Shown: positions 1 to 7,300 of the stretch, in pieces
How the letters are laid out: each line of letters opens with the position of its first letter
How positions within the stretch are numbered: position 1 is the first letter of the stretch
From: Hyphomicrobiales bacterium
GTDB taxonomy: Bacteria; Pseudomonadota; Alphaproteobacteria; Rhizobiales; Devosiaceae
DNA: 34,281 nt
Reading direction: 5' to 3'
Assembly (NCBI GenBank): GCA_900470445.1
Contig: UCAU01000043.1
Span: 5,348-39,628, forward strand
Made by a program: the position numbers and the translations under genes
Notes under the pieces: generated by a model
What the model was told of the DNA's origin: nothing
The model's database searches: none
What the model saw: only the letters and a program-made list of their open reading frames with translations

Positions 1-54
1 ACGGGCGGCCATTGGCCCACCCTATTCGTTTCGGAAGGTCCAATGGCCGCCCGT
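1..54. repeat. Perfect 15-bp inverted repeat (hairpin) at window edge
   Basis: Bases 1-15 (ACGGGCGGCCATTGG) are exactly complementary to bases 40-54, with a 24-base loop. There is no T-run on either side, so it is not a classical intrinsic terminator. It could end transcription from the tRNA-Leu gene (minus strand) or from a gene outside the window, or be a dispersed palindrome. The repeat may extend beyond the left edge. Confidence 0.7.
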
Positions 55-169
55 TACCGTATAACCGCGACGCCTCAGGGCCGGGCGGCGCTTTCGGCTG
101 TCCAAGGCACAGCTTGTCATTGACCAGTATTGCACAGAGGAACCCGTAGCGACCTCTGGGACACGAGCC

Positions 170-254
170 TGGTGCGGGCGGCGGGAATCGAACCCGCAAG
201 GCCAAAGCCGAGGGATTTTAAGTCCCTTGTGTCTACCAATTCCACCACGCCCGC
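170..254 (-). tRNA. tRNA-Leu (anticodon UAA)
   Basis: Read on the minus strand, the 5' acceptor GCGGGCG (248-254) pairs exactly with CGCCCGC (174-180), followed by discriminator A and an encoded CCA (170-172). The T arm contains the canonical TTCGAATCC-like loop (GGTTCGATTCCC in this gene). The anticodon loop reads CTTAAAA, giving anticodon TAA, which decodes UUA leucine codons. The length of 85 nt and the long variable arm fit a type II tRNA-Leu. No integrase or duplicated attachment core is seen beside it. Confidence 0.96.
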
Positions 255-331
255 TTGGCTCGGCGGCCTGTGTTTGTCACAAGGCGAAGGGCATGACAAT
301 TGGTGCCGTTGATTCTGAAAGCAGGTGTTGC

Positions 332-709
332 ATGATCGAGCGTATCGATAGCGGGATCGTGGCCGGAAGCTCGCCGGTGAGTGACGCCATCAAGGCGGGC
401 AACCAGGTTTGGCTGGTGGCGATTGCCGAGGACCCGGTGAGTGGCGAGATCGTCGCCGGCGGCATCGAGGCGCAGACGCGGCGGACGATTGAGAATTTGC
501 AGATGGCGGTGAATGCCGCCGGTGGCACGTTGGCCAATATCGTGCAGGTGCAGGTGTTTTTGATCGATAGCGCCGACGCCAAGGGCATGAACGCGATCTA
601 TGCCGAATATTTCAAGCAGCCCTATCCGGTGCGGGCGACCGTCGTGGTCAAGGAATTGCTGGCCAAGGGATTGCGCGTGGAAATGCTGGCGACGGCGGTG
701 GTGGGGTAA
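332..709 (+). CDS. RidA family protein (YjgF/YER057c/UK114), enamine/imine deaminase
   Basis: 125 aa, the usual RidA length. Family members hydrolyse reactive 2-aminoacrylate and related imines to 2-ketoacids, protecting PLP enzymes in the cytosol. The C-terminal block YPVRATVVVKELLAKG then LRVEMLATAVV carries the conserved Arg that binds the substrate carboxylate and the Glu of the VE-A-A-V motif. The ATG at 332 gives the standard N-terminus; an upstream in-frame start would run into the tRNA and adds unrelated residues. The stop is one base before the next ATG (711), so the two genes are probably cotranscribed. The exact subgroup (RidA versus Rid2-7) cannot be fixed by eye. Confidence 0.88.
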   Translation: MIERIDSGIVAGSSPVSDAIKAGNQVWLVAIAEDPVSGEIVAGGIEAQTRRTIENLQMAVNAAGGTLANIVQVQVFLIDSADAKGMNAIYAEYFKQPYPVRATVVVKELLAKGLRVEMLATAVVG

Positions 710-710
710 A

Positions 711-995
711 ATGCTGCTCAAGCGGGAACTGCTCGAAGAGATCAAGGCTGGCAAGGTCGACCTGATTTTCCGGCGCTGGAGCAAGCCGACGGTGAAAGCC
801 GGCGGCACGCTCAAGACCAAGGTGGGGCTGCTCTCGATCAAGGCGATCGATGACATCTCGCCAGACGATGTGACTGAAGCCGAGGCCCGGCGCGCCGGCT
901 TCAAGGACGTCGCCGATTTCCGCAAATGGCTCGACACGATGAAGCCGGGACATTTGTTCCAGCGCATCGAAGTCGGGTATCTGGGCGAGGTTTAG
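711..995 (+). CDS. Small protein, possible ASCH/PUA-like domain
   Basis: 94 aa, starting one base after the RidA stop. The segment around residues 12-45 (IKAGKVDLIFRRWSKP, then a hydrophobic VGLLSIKAIDDI strand) resembles the start of ASCH/PUA-like beta barrels, which bind RNA or modified nucleobases; the second half is acidic and helical with an EARRAGF element often seen in ASCH proteins. No signal peptide or membrane segment. The family assignment rests on pattern memory only, so a plain hypothetical protein remains possible. It converges with the minus-strand gene ending at 1000. Confidence 0.6.
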   Translation: MLLKRELLEEIKAGKVDLIFRRWSKPTVKAGGTLKTKVGLLSIKAIDDISPDDVTEAEARRAGFKDVADFRKWLDTMKPGHLFQRIEVGYLGEV

Positions 996-999
996 GCCC

Positions 1000-2052
1000 T
1001 CAAAGGCCCAGTTTCAGCACCTCGTAGCCGCGTTGCATGACCGCATTGTTCTGGCTGGCAAAGCGTTTGGCGGTGTCGGCCAGGGTTTCGCCTTCGACTT
1101 CGATGGTGACCACGGCGACGAAGAAGGATGCGACGGATTCGACCGCCAAACTGGGCTGGGTGTCGGCTGTGCTGGGCTGGGCGAGGAGCCGGTCGGTGAT
1201 GATGGTGCCGGCTTGCTGGGCCTGTTCTGCGGTGCCGAAGGGCAGGGCGATGCGGACTGCGGCGCCGTCACCATCCTGCGTCAGGGCAATGATGGCGTGG
1301 GGGAAGACCGGCAGCGCTGCACCGGCCGGTTGTTTAGTTTGGATCGAGTCCGGATTGAGCAATATTTCGGCCGGATCGCCGACATCGAGGAAGCCGACTG
1401 CGTTCCAGCCGATAGCGGTGTCGAGCCAGCTTTCACCGCTGGCCTGGCGCAGGCCCGCAATGGTGGCGCGCCAGAGAGCAGTTGTGGGGCCCGGTTTTTC
1501 GAGATTGGCGAGCGCGATGTTCAGTTCGGGCCAGCCGGCGCTGCGGAGCAGAAAATCCTCGCCCAATGCGAGACGCTGCGCCTTGCCCATGCCGCTGCCG
1601 AGCAGGTCATCCGCACTGGCGAGGTCGAGGGCGTAATCTTCGCCCTTGCTCATGACGGTGAGGCTCGCGACCTCGGAGCGGGTAAAGCCGCGCTTGGTCA
1701 AGGCCGCTTCGCTGGCGTCGAGGAAGCCGGGCTTGCCGAATAGTACGGTCAGCTGGCTCGGCGGCTGGCCGGTACTCAGCATGCCGGTGACCTGCGGGAA
1801 ATCGATGCCGGTGCTGGCATCGACGCCCGTGCCGTCGATCAGGGCGTTGAGCAGGACATAGTCGTCGGTGCCATAGAGAGCGGGGTTATCGAGGGTGAAG
1901 CCACCCAGCGGCGCGACATAGGTGAAGACCAGCGGATTTTGCGGATCGTCAGAAAACAGCGGGGCAAAACGGTCCAGCTGATCGAAGGCGGTCGCAGCTG
2001 GCGACGTGGCGGCGATGGCCAGGGCGGCCAAAGTGGCGAGAATCTTGTTCAT
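1000..2052 (-). CDS. Exported protein of unknown function
   Basis: 350 aa. The ATG at 2052 is followed by a clear Sec signal peptide (MNKILATLAALAIAATSPAATA, probable cleavage after residue 22), which decides the start; the longer open frame upstream overlaps rluA coding sequence and lacks such a signal. The mature part is mixed alpha/beta, acidic, without cysteines or recognisable catalytic motifs, and appears to contain two related halves of the 'LALGEDFLLRSAGWPELN' and 'FPHAIIALTQDGDGAAVRIALPF' kind. Probably periplasmic. It lies 37 bases after rluA on the same strand and may be cotranscribed. I do not recognise a named family. Confidence 0.75.
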   Translation of the reverse strand: MNKILATLAALAIAATSPAATAFDQLDRFAPLFSDDPQNPLVFTYVAPLGGFTLDNPALYGTDDYVLLNALIDGTGVDASTGIDFPQVTGMLSTGQPPSQLTVLFGKPGFLDASEAALTKRGFTRSEVASLTVMSKGEDYALDLASADDLLGSGMGKAQRLALGEDFLLRSAGWPELNIALANLEKPGPTTALWRATIAGLRQASGESWLDTAIGWNAVGFLDVGDPAEILLNPDSIQTKQPAGAALPVFPHAIIALTQDGDGAAVRIALPFGTAEQAQQAGTIITDRLLAQPSTADTQPSLAVESVASFFVAVVTIEVEGETLADTAKRFASQNNAVMQRGYEVLKLGL

Positions 2053-2089
2053 GGCGCTAGAATAACGGCGAGCCGAAAACCCGGCGAGC

Positions 2090-2761
2090 CTAAAATGGCG
2101 TTGGCGCGGTGAACACCATGAACTCGCCGGTTGTGGGGTGGGTGAAGCCCAGTTCGGCGGCGTGGAGCTGCAGGCGATCAGCGGCGGCAAACGTGGCGGA
2201 ATCGCCATAAAACGCATCGCCCAGAATCACATGGCCGATGGCCTTCATGTGAACCCGCAACTGGTGGGTGCGGCCGGTGAGGGGGTGCAGGCGCACCCGG
2301 GTGACGTCGGCCTCGCGCTCCATCACGCTCCATTCGGTTTGCGAAGGACGGCCATGTTCGTAGTCGACGCGCTGGCGGGGCTTGTTGTCCCAATCGGTGG
2401 CGAGGGGAAGATCGACCAGCCCCGAATCCTGTTCGATCAGCCCGGCGACACGGGCGACATAGCTCTTGGTGGTCTTGCGATGCTCGAACTGGCTGCCGAT
2501 GCGGCCATGGGCCCGCTTGTTGAGCGCCATGACCAGAACGCCGGACGTGTCCTTGTCGAGGCGATGCACGATGCCGGCGGTAGGCCAGGTCTGGCGGGCG
2601 CGATATTCGACGCAATCCCACAGGGACGGGTCCTTGCCCGGCACGGTGAGCAGCCCGCTCTGCTTGTCCAGCACCAGGATATCGTCATCCTGATGCAGCA
2701 CGTTGAGATAGGGATCGAGCGGGGGAAAATAATCGAGCAATGTGGGCATGGGACCGGGCAT
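2090..2761 (-). CDS. rluA: RluA-family pseudouridine synthase (RluA type)
   Basis: 223 aa, close to the 219 aa of E. coli RluA. It isomerises uridine to pseudouridine in 23S rRNA and, for RluA itself, tRNA position 32. The catalytic motif HRLDKDTSG lies at residues 66-74 with the nucleophilic Asp at 69. Other RluA-like blocks are GLLTVPGKD (36-44), VDLPLATDWDNKP, and the late ITGRxHQLRVHM-type block LTGRTHQLRVHMKAIGHVILGD. There is no S4 domain, which fits RluA rather than RluC or RluD. An alternative ATG at 2749 is possible. It is divergent from the CsbD gene. Confidence 0.92.
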   Translation of the reverse strand: MPGPMPTLLDYFPPLDPYLNVLHQDDDILVLDKQSGLLTVPGKDPSLWDCVEYRARQTWPTAGIVHRLDKDTSGVLVMALNKRAHGRIGSQFEHRKTTKSYVARVAGLIEQDSGLVDLPLATDWDNKPRQRVDYEHGRPSQTEWSVMEREADVTRVRLHPLTGRTHQLRVHMKAIGHVILGDAFYGDSATFAAADRLQLHAAELGFTHPTTGEFMVFTAPTPF

Positions 2762-2835
2762 GGCGCGGTCCTAGCATTGCGCATGCCAGTTGAACAACTC
2801 TCCGCGCCGATTTGGCCCGCAAACGGGGACGTGAC

Positions 2836-2860
2836 GGAACGCTTGCCCCGCCATCCCGTT
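2836..2860 (+). promoter_or_regulatory. EcfG-type general stress response promoter for the CsbD gene
   Basis: GGAAC at 2836-2840, a spacer of exactly 16 bases, then CGTT at 2857-2860. This matches the alphaproteobacterial EcfG (PhyR-NepR-EcfG) consensus GGAAC-N16/17-CGTT in every position. It lies 30 bases upstream of the CsbD start codon. The target gene is a typical stress gene, which supports the call. Confidence 0.78.
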
Positions 2861-2890
2861 GTATCAGGACAACGAGTGGAGGAGCACGTA

Positions 2891-3073
2891 ATGCAGAAGG
2901 AACACGTCAAAGGCGCCGGCAAGCAGGCCAAAGGCCATGTCAAGGATGCCGTCGGCCGCATGACCGGAAATGAACGGATGCAGGCCGAGGGCAAGATGGA
3001 CAAGGCCGAAGGCAAAGCCCAGCAGAAGATGGGCGATGCCAAGGACCGGATGCGAGATACGCTCAAGCACTGA
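2891..3073 (+). CDS. CsbD family stress-response protein
   Basis: 60 aa, highly charged and hydrophilic, with no cysteine or tryptophan. The pattern KGAGKQAKGHVKDAVGRMTG followed by QAEGKMDKAEGKAQQKMGDAKD is the CsbD repeat of short amphipathic helices (Lys/Ala/Gly rich). CsbD-like proteins accumulate in general stress; their molecular role is not known. The ATG at 2891 has a strong Shine-Dalgarno (GGAGGAGC) 4-11 bases upstream; much longer in-frame upstream sequence is antisense to rluA and was discarded. Preceded by an EcfG promoter and followed by an intrinsic terminator, so it is a single-gene stress unit. Confidence 0.93.
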   Translation: MQKEHVKGAGKQAKGHVKDAVGRMTGNERMQAEGKMDKAEGKAQQKMGDAKDRMRDTLKH

Positions 3074-3092
3074 CGCTTGCCAATCGCCCGAC

Positions 3093-3119
3093 AAGACCGT
3101 CCCCAGGGGCGGTCTTTTT
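3093..3119 (+). terminator. Rho-independent terminator of the CsbD gene
   Basis: The stem AAGACCG (3093-3099) pairs with CGGTCTT (3110-3116), with the inner CCCC/GGGG also able to pair. It continues into a run of five T residues (3115-3119). It begins 20 bases after the stop codon. Confidence 0.9.
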
Positions 3120-3125
3120 GTGCGG

Positions 3126-3653
3126 TCAATCGAACCTGTAATGCAGGCGAGCGCAACTGGTGTGCAGCGCCTGGGCCGAAATCAGCTTGGGGCTGGCGCG
3201 CAGGCCGGTGGGCGGAAACAGCGGAATGCCGCCGCCGATGATTTCGGAGATGATGTAGATTTCGATCTCGTCGAGAGCCCCTTGCTCCATAAAGGTCATC
3301 TGCAGTTTGCCGCCGCCCAGCATCCACACATCGCCATCATCGAGCGCACGCAATTCAGCGATCAGTGCGGGGATATCGGAGCGCGTTTCGAGCGGACCCT
3401 TGGGATTGTCGATCGGGCGGGAGGTGACCACGATCACCCGTTTGCCGGCGTACTCCCAGTCGCCGGGATAGCGCGCGATCCAGTCATAGGTGGCACGGCC
3501 CATGACCACGGTGCGGATACGCGCAATGAAATTGCGATAGTCGAATTCGCCCAGGTTGAGATCGGGTTGCTGGGTGAGCCAATCGAGGTTTTCATCCGCG
3601 GTGGCGATGAAGCCATCCAGACTGGATGCGATGTAACCGACGATTTTCGCCAT
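3126..3653 (-). CDS. Dihydrofolate reductase-like protein (RibD C-terminal domain family)
   Basis: 175 aa, cytosolic. The N-terminus (KIVGYIASSLDGFIA, residues 3-17) is the first strand and loop of the DHFR/RibD reductase fold. VVMGRATYDW (about 49-58) and DVWMLGGGKLQMTFMEQGALDE (about 108-129) are the two NADPH-binding blocks of the YyaP/YwjB-type subfamily. The ATG at 3653 has a strong AAGGAG Shine-Dalgarno 9 bases upstream. True substrate unknown: family members are annotated as DHFR-like but most are not the housekeeping folate enzyme. Convergent with the CsbD gene across the terminator. Confidence 0.88.
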   Translation of the reverse strand: MAKIVGYIASSLDGFIATADENLDWLTQQPDLNLGEFDYRNFIARIRTVVMGRATYDWIARYPGDWEYAGKRVIVVTSRPIDNPKGPLETRSDIPALIAELRALDDGDVWMLGGGKLQMTFMEQGALDEIEIYIISEIIGGGIPLFPPTGLRASPKLISAQALHTSCARLHYRFD

Positions 3654-3779
3654 TTGCCTGCTCCTTTTGCGTGGTGGAAGCGCTGTTTGGGAAAGTGTCG
3701 TGACAGGATATGTCAGTAGGGTGCGCAGCCATGGTCTTTGCCTCTGGCAAGCGGCGGGCTCGGGTCTTAGGATTGCGCT

Positions 3780-4316
3780 ATGGAAACCGCGATTTTCAAC
3801 ACGGCTTTAGGTGAGTTTGGCATTGGCTGGACCGATGCCGGGCTGGCGCGGTTGCAATTGCCGGGTTTGGATCGAGACGGGCTTGAACGGCGGATCAATC
3901 GCGGTGGCGCGCGGCCGGGCCAGCCGAACCGGGATATCGAGGCGCTGATCAATAGTATCGAGGATTATGCCGAGGGGGCCGTGGTGGATTTCAGCGCCGT
4001 GCCGCTCGATCTAGGAGGCGTGCCGGAATTTCATCGTCGAGCTTATGCGCTGCTGCTGGGAATTGGCTGGGGCGAGACGACGACCTATGGGGCGCTGGCG
4101 CGGCAGTTGGGCGATGTGACCCTGTCGCGTGCAGTAGGGGCGGCGATGGGCGCCAACCCCATTCCGCTGGTTATTCCGTGCCATCGAGTGCTGGCCAGCG
4201 ACGGCAAACCGGGCGGCTTCTCGGCACCCGGGGGAGCTGAATCCAAGCTCAGGATGTTGTCGCTGGAGGGTGTCGCGGTTGGCGCGCCGGCCGGGCAGAT
4301 GACGTTTGGGTTTTAG
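3780..4316 (+). CDS. ogt: Methylated-DNA--protein-cysteine S-methyltransferase
   Basis: 178 aa, the length of Ogt-type enzymes. It repairs O6-alkylguanine by transferring the alkyl group to its own cysteine (suicide reaction). The active-site motif IPCHRV is at residues 132-137 with acceptor Cys134. The preceding helix-turn-helix region has the typical YGALARQLG and SRAVGAAMGANPIPLVIPCHRV order. The N-terminal ribonuclease-like domain is present, but there is no Ada AraC-like domain. The ATG at 3780 is preceded by TAGGA. The CYTH gene begins 8 bases after the stop, so the two probably share a transcript. Confidence 0.94.
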   Translation: METAIFNTALGEFGIGWTDAGLARLQLPGLDRDGLERRINRGGARPGQPNRDIEALINSIEDYAEGAVVDFSAVPLDLGGVPEFHRRAYALLLGIGWGETTTYGALARQLGDVTLSRAVGAAMGANPIPLVIPCHRVLASDGKPGGFSAPGGAESKLRMLSLEGVAVGAPAGQMTFGF

Positions 4317-4324
4317 GCAGGGTT

Positions 4325-4792
4325 ATGGGTCAGGAAATAGAGCGCAAGTTTCTCGTCGCCAACGAGGGATGGCGGATTGGAGCCACCGGCAGCTCGCTGC
4401 TGCGGCAAGGCTATCTGTCATCCAATGCCAAGGCGACCGTGCGGGTGCGCAGCAAGAACGATGAACAGGGCGTGCTGACACTCAAGGGCAAGACTGAAGG
4501 CATTTCGCGGAGCGAATACGAATATGAGATCCCAATCGAGGACGCGCGGGAGCTGCTGGCGATGGCAGAGCCGCTGGTGCTCGAAAAGCGGCGCTATATC
4601 GTGCCGTTTGGCGGGCTGATCTGGGAGGTCGATGTTTTCGAGGGGCGGCATGCCGGACTGGTGATCGCCGAGGTCGAGCTGAACAGCGAAAATCAGGCGG
4701 TACAATTGCCGGACTGGGTGGGTGTCGAAGTCAGTGCCGATGAGCGGTATTTCAATGCCAGCTTGGCGCGAAGCGATGGCGTGCCGAAATAA
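4325..4792 (+). CDS. CYTH domain protein, probable inorganic triphosphatase (NeuTTM-like)
   Basis: 155 aa, one triphosphate-tunnel domain. The signature EIERKFLV sits at residues 4-11. It is followed by LRQGYLS, the strand pairs VRVRSKNDEQGVLTLKGKTEG with alternating charged residues lining the tunnel, LVLEKRRYIV, and the acidic strands WEVDVFEG and VIAEVEL that bind metal. Length and motif order match the short bacterial tripolyphosphatases such as the Nitrosomonas enzyme rather than the class IV adenylate cyclases. Cytosolic. The CHAD domain often fused to larger family members is absent. Confidence 0.9.
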   Translation: MGQEIERKFLVANEGWRIGATGSSLLRQGYLSSNAKATVRVRSKNDEQGVLTLKGKTEGISRSEYEYEIPIEDARELLAMAEPLVLEKRRYIVPFGGLIWEVDVFEGRHAGLVIAEVELNSENQAVQLPDWVGVEVSADERYFNASLARSDGVPK

Positions 4793-4804
4793 TGCATTGG
4801 GCGG

Positions 4805-5776
4805 ATGACGGCGGACGCGGATCGGGATAGGTCAGGTCGTCATCCCAAGCCGCAGGTTCACCACTTGTCCGTTACCAAATCCAATCCCACTGCGGCTCTG
4901 TGGCTCGCGACCTTCGGCCTGGTTGCCATGGCGGCCATGTCTGCCTGCATTCATGAAGCGGCCAAAGTCGCGCCGGTCGGGCAATTGGTGTTCTGGCGCA
5001 GCTTCGTCGCGCTGCTGCCCATTGTCGGCTACATGGCGATACGTGGGCAGATCGGGCCGTCGCTGCGCACCAGATATCCCCACAAGCATCTGATCCGTGG
5101 GCTGCTGGGCTGCGTGGTCATGGTGCTGTCGTTCATCTCGCTGGCCTATCTGTCGGTCGGGGTAGCGACGGCGCTGACCTATCTGGCGCCGATTTTTTCG
5201 ATTTTGGCGGCCATGGTGTTTCTGCGCGAGCGGCCGACCGCGACGGTGTTCGTGGGGGTGGCGCTGGGCTTCGCCGGCATCATGCTGATGCTGTTTCCGG
5301 CGCTGGTCGGGGCGGAACTGCGCGATGGCACGTTGATCGGGATTGCCGCAGCAATCGGCATGGCAGCGGCCAATGCGCTGTCGCGGGTGCAGGTCAAGGA
5401 TCTGACGCGAACCGATCCGCCGGCCAGTATTGCGCTGTCCTTCGCGGTGATCTGCAGCATTGCCGGCTTGGCATCGAGCCTGTGGGGCTGGGCCGAGTTG
5501 GACGCGGGCGCATTTTCGCTGCTGGTCGCCGCCGGGGTGCTCGGCGGCATGGGGCATGTGCTGATGATGGAGGCGACCGCCCGGGCGCCGGTATCGGTGC
5601 TGGCCGCCTATGAATATACGGGGATCATCTGGGCATTTCTGTTCGACATCGCGCTGCTGGGCGTGGGGCTGGACGGTTGGGTTGTAGCCGGGGCGATCGT
5701 GGTTGTGGGTGCAGCAGCACTGGTGGCCTATGGGCAGGGGCGGTTTGCCAGCAAGCCCGTGGCGGCGGCGGAATAG
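4805..5776 (+). CDS. EamA/DMT-superfamily transporter
   Basis: Up to 323 aa with about ten hydrophobic segments arranged as two EamA repeats; the first repeat contains the typical ALTYLAPIFSILAAMVFLRERP, where the charged RERP follows transmembrane segment 4. Inner-membrane drug/metabolite exporter; substrate unknown. The start is uncertain: the ATG at 4805 gives a 20-residue basic tail before the first membrane segment, while a TTG at 4865 would give a more usual N-terminus. It lies 12 bases after the CYTH stop. Convergent with gntK, whose stop is 3 bases away. Confidence 0.9.
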   Translation: MTADADRDRSGRHPKPQVHHLSVTKSNPTAALWLATFGLVAMAAMSACIHEAAKVAPVGQLVFWRSFVALLPIVGYMAIRGQIGPSLRTRYPHKHLIRGLLGCVVMVLSFISLAYLSVGVATALTYLAPIFSILAAMVFLRERPTATVFVGVALGFAGIMLMLFPALVGAELRDGTLIGIAAAIGMAAANALSRVQVKDLTRTDPPASIALSFAVICSIAGLASSLWGWAELDAGAFSLLVAAGVLGGMGHVLMMEATARAPVSVLAAYEYTGIIWAFLFDIALLGVGLDGWVVAGAIVVVGAAALVAYGQGRFASKPVAAAE

Positions 5777-5779
5777 ACG

Positions 5780-6322
5780 CTATTGCCAGCGCTTGAAGCT
5801 CTTGAGGTGATCGAGCGACTTGAGCACTGTCTGAGTAATCTTTTCGACGCTGTTGGTGACCGGCACGGGCAGCACGTTTTCGCTGGCCGGGTCGGGTATT
5901 TCGAGGGTGGCGAACTGGCTGTCGAGCAGGCTGGTCGGCATATATTCGTGCTTACGACGGGCCATGCGCTCGGCAATGACCTCTTTGGTGCCGTCGAGAT
6001 AGACGAAGAGGATCGGCTCGCCCGCCTGTTCGACGAGGAAATCGCGATAGGTTTGGCGCAGGGCCGAGCAGGCGCCGGCTGCCGCGCCTTTTAGATTTGC
6101 TGCCTCGTGCAGGGCCTTGGCCAACTTTTCGAGCCAGGGCCAGCGATCTTCGTCGGTCAGGGGAATGCCAGCGCGCATTTTCTCGACATTGGCTTCGGGG
6201 TGGTAGCCATCACCGTCAAGGAACGGCACATGCAGCCGCCGGGCAATGGACTGGCCGATTGTGGATTTGCCGGACGAGCTGACGCCCATGACGATGACGA
6301 TGCGGGCAGGGGTGAGAGACAT
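5780..6322 (-). CDS. gntK: Gluconokinase
   Basis: 180 aa, matching the 175-aa GntK family. It phosphorylates D-gluconate to 6-phosphogluconate using ATP. The P-loop GVSSSGKST is at residues 13-21, followed by FLDGDGYHPEANVEKM (34-49), the gluconate kinase hallmark, and LTDEDRWPWL. The ATG at 6322 has AGGAGC upstream. It starts 12 bases after the stop of the SDR gene, so the two form an operon. Its product feeds the 6-phosphogluconate dehydrogenase encoded divergently at 7301. Confidence 0.95.
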   Translation of the reverse strand: MSLTPARIVIVMGVSSSGKSTIGQSIARRLHVPFLDGDGYHPEANVEKMRAGIPLTDEDRWPWLEKLAKALHEAANLKGAAAGACSALRQTYRDFLVEQAGEPILFVYLDGTKEVIAERMARRKHEYMPTSLLDSQFATLEIPDPASENVLPVPVTNSVEKITQTVLKSLDHLKSFKRWQ

Positions 6323-6334
6323 GAACGCTCCTGG

Positions 6335-7117
6335 TCAGACGGTGGCAGTGAAGGCGCCATCGACATAAAGGATATGTCCGTTGACGAAGCGTGCGGCCTC
6401 CGAGGCGAGGAACACGGCGGCCCCGCCGAGCTCTTCGGGCTGGCCCCAGCGACCCATGGGCGTGCGGCTCTCGATCCAGGCGTTGAACTTGTCGTCCTTG
6501 AGCAGGGCGTCATTCATCTCGGTGGCGAAATAGCCCGGTGCGATGGCGTTGACGTTGAGACCATGCTTTGCCCAATCCACCGCCATGCCGCGGGTGAGGT
6601 TGGCCACGGCAGCTTTGGTTGCCGCATAGGGGGCGATGGAGGGGCGGGACAGTTCGGACAGCAGCGAGCAGATATTGATGATCTTGCCGGCGCCGCGGGC
6701 GATCATGTGACGGGCGACGGGCTGGCTGACATTGAACACCGAGGTCAGGTTGGTGGCGAGGACCTGGTCGAATTTTTCGGGTGGAAAGGCTTCAAGGCTC
6801 GAGCGAAATTGCATGCCGGCATTGTTGACCAGAATGTCGATTGGCCCGATTTCGTCTTCGATATGGCTGATGGCGTCGTTCACGCTGTCGCGGCTAGTCA
6901 CGTCGAAGGCGACCGCCTTGACGCTGGCGCCGGTGGCCGCCAGATCCTGCGCGGCGGCTCCGAGGGCGACATTGTCGCGGGCATTGAGCACGATCGCCGC
7001 GCCGGCCTGGGCCAGTGCCTTGGCCATAGCCAGACCGAGGCCGCGGCTCGATCCAGTGACGAGGGCGCGTTTGCCGGTGAGGTCGAACGGGGATGGTGTG
7101 TGCAAGGCAGCCTCCAT
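6335..7117 (-). CDS. SDR-family oxidoreductase, probable gluconate 5-dehydrogenase
   Basis: 260 aa from the ATG at 7117; an upstream GTG at 7141 would add eight residues but is less likely. Rossmann motif TGSSRGLG at 21-28, NNAG, the catalytic Ser in ICSLLSEL, and the YAATK catalytic pair are all present. The C-terminal TPMGRWGQPEELGGAAVFLASEAARFVNGHILYVDG closely resembles IdnO-type gluconate 5-dehydrogenases, which interconvert 5-ketogluconate and gluconate with NADP(H). The neighbour gntK supports a gluconate or ketogluconate role. The SDR family is sure; the substrate is inferred. Confidence 0.86.
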   Translation of the reverse strand: MEAALHTPSPFDLTGKRALVTGSSRGLGLAMAKALAQAGAAIVLNARDNVALGAAAQDLAATGASVKAVAFDVTSRDSVNDAISHIEDEIGPIDILVNNAGMQFRSSLEAFPPEKFDQVLATNLTSVFNVSQPVARHMIARGAGKIINICSLLSELSRPSIAPYAATKAAVANLTRGMAVDWAKHGLNVNAIAPGYFATEMNDALLKDDKFNAWIESRTPMGRWGQPEELGGAAVFLASEAARFVNGHILYVDGAFTATV

Positions 7118-7202
7118 AGATGGCCGGAACCTAGGGTGCACGGCCTAACCGCGCAATAGCATCTTCCATACAAGCGTGTTGAATAGCCGTTTTTTGCGCG
7201 AT

Positions 7203-7215
7203 TACGGCTTCCGTA
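7203..7215. promoter_or_regulatory. Candidate operator between the SDR-gntK operon and gnd
   Basis: TACGG-CTT-CCGTA is a perfect 5-bp inverted repeat in the 183-base gap between the two divergent units. A second small inverted repeat, GTGCA-TGGAT-TGCAC, lies at 7261-7275. Either could bind a regulator of gluconate genes, but none is encoded here and short palindromes occur by chance. Confidence 0.35.
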
Positions 7216-7300
7216 TCGGCCCAGTTTGTGGTCAGTTCCCGGCCGCGCGGCATGCGCTGCGTGCATGGATTGCACAAGACGATCTCGGAAGGACAGACAT

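Noticed and set aside
170..254. tRNA-Leu as an integration site of a genomic island
   Set aside because: No integrase, no duplicated tRNA 3' end and no composition change were found in the window.
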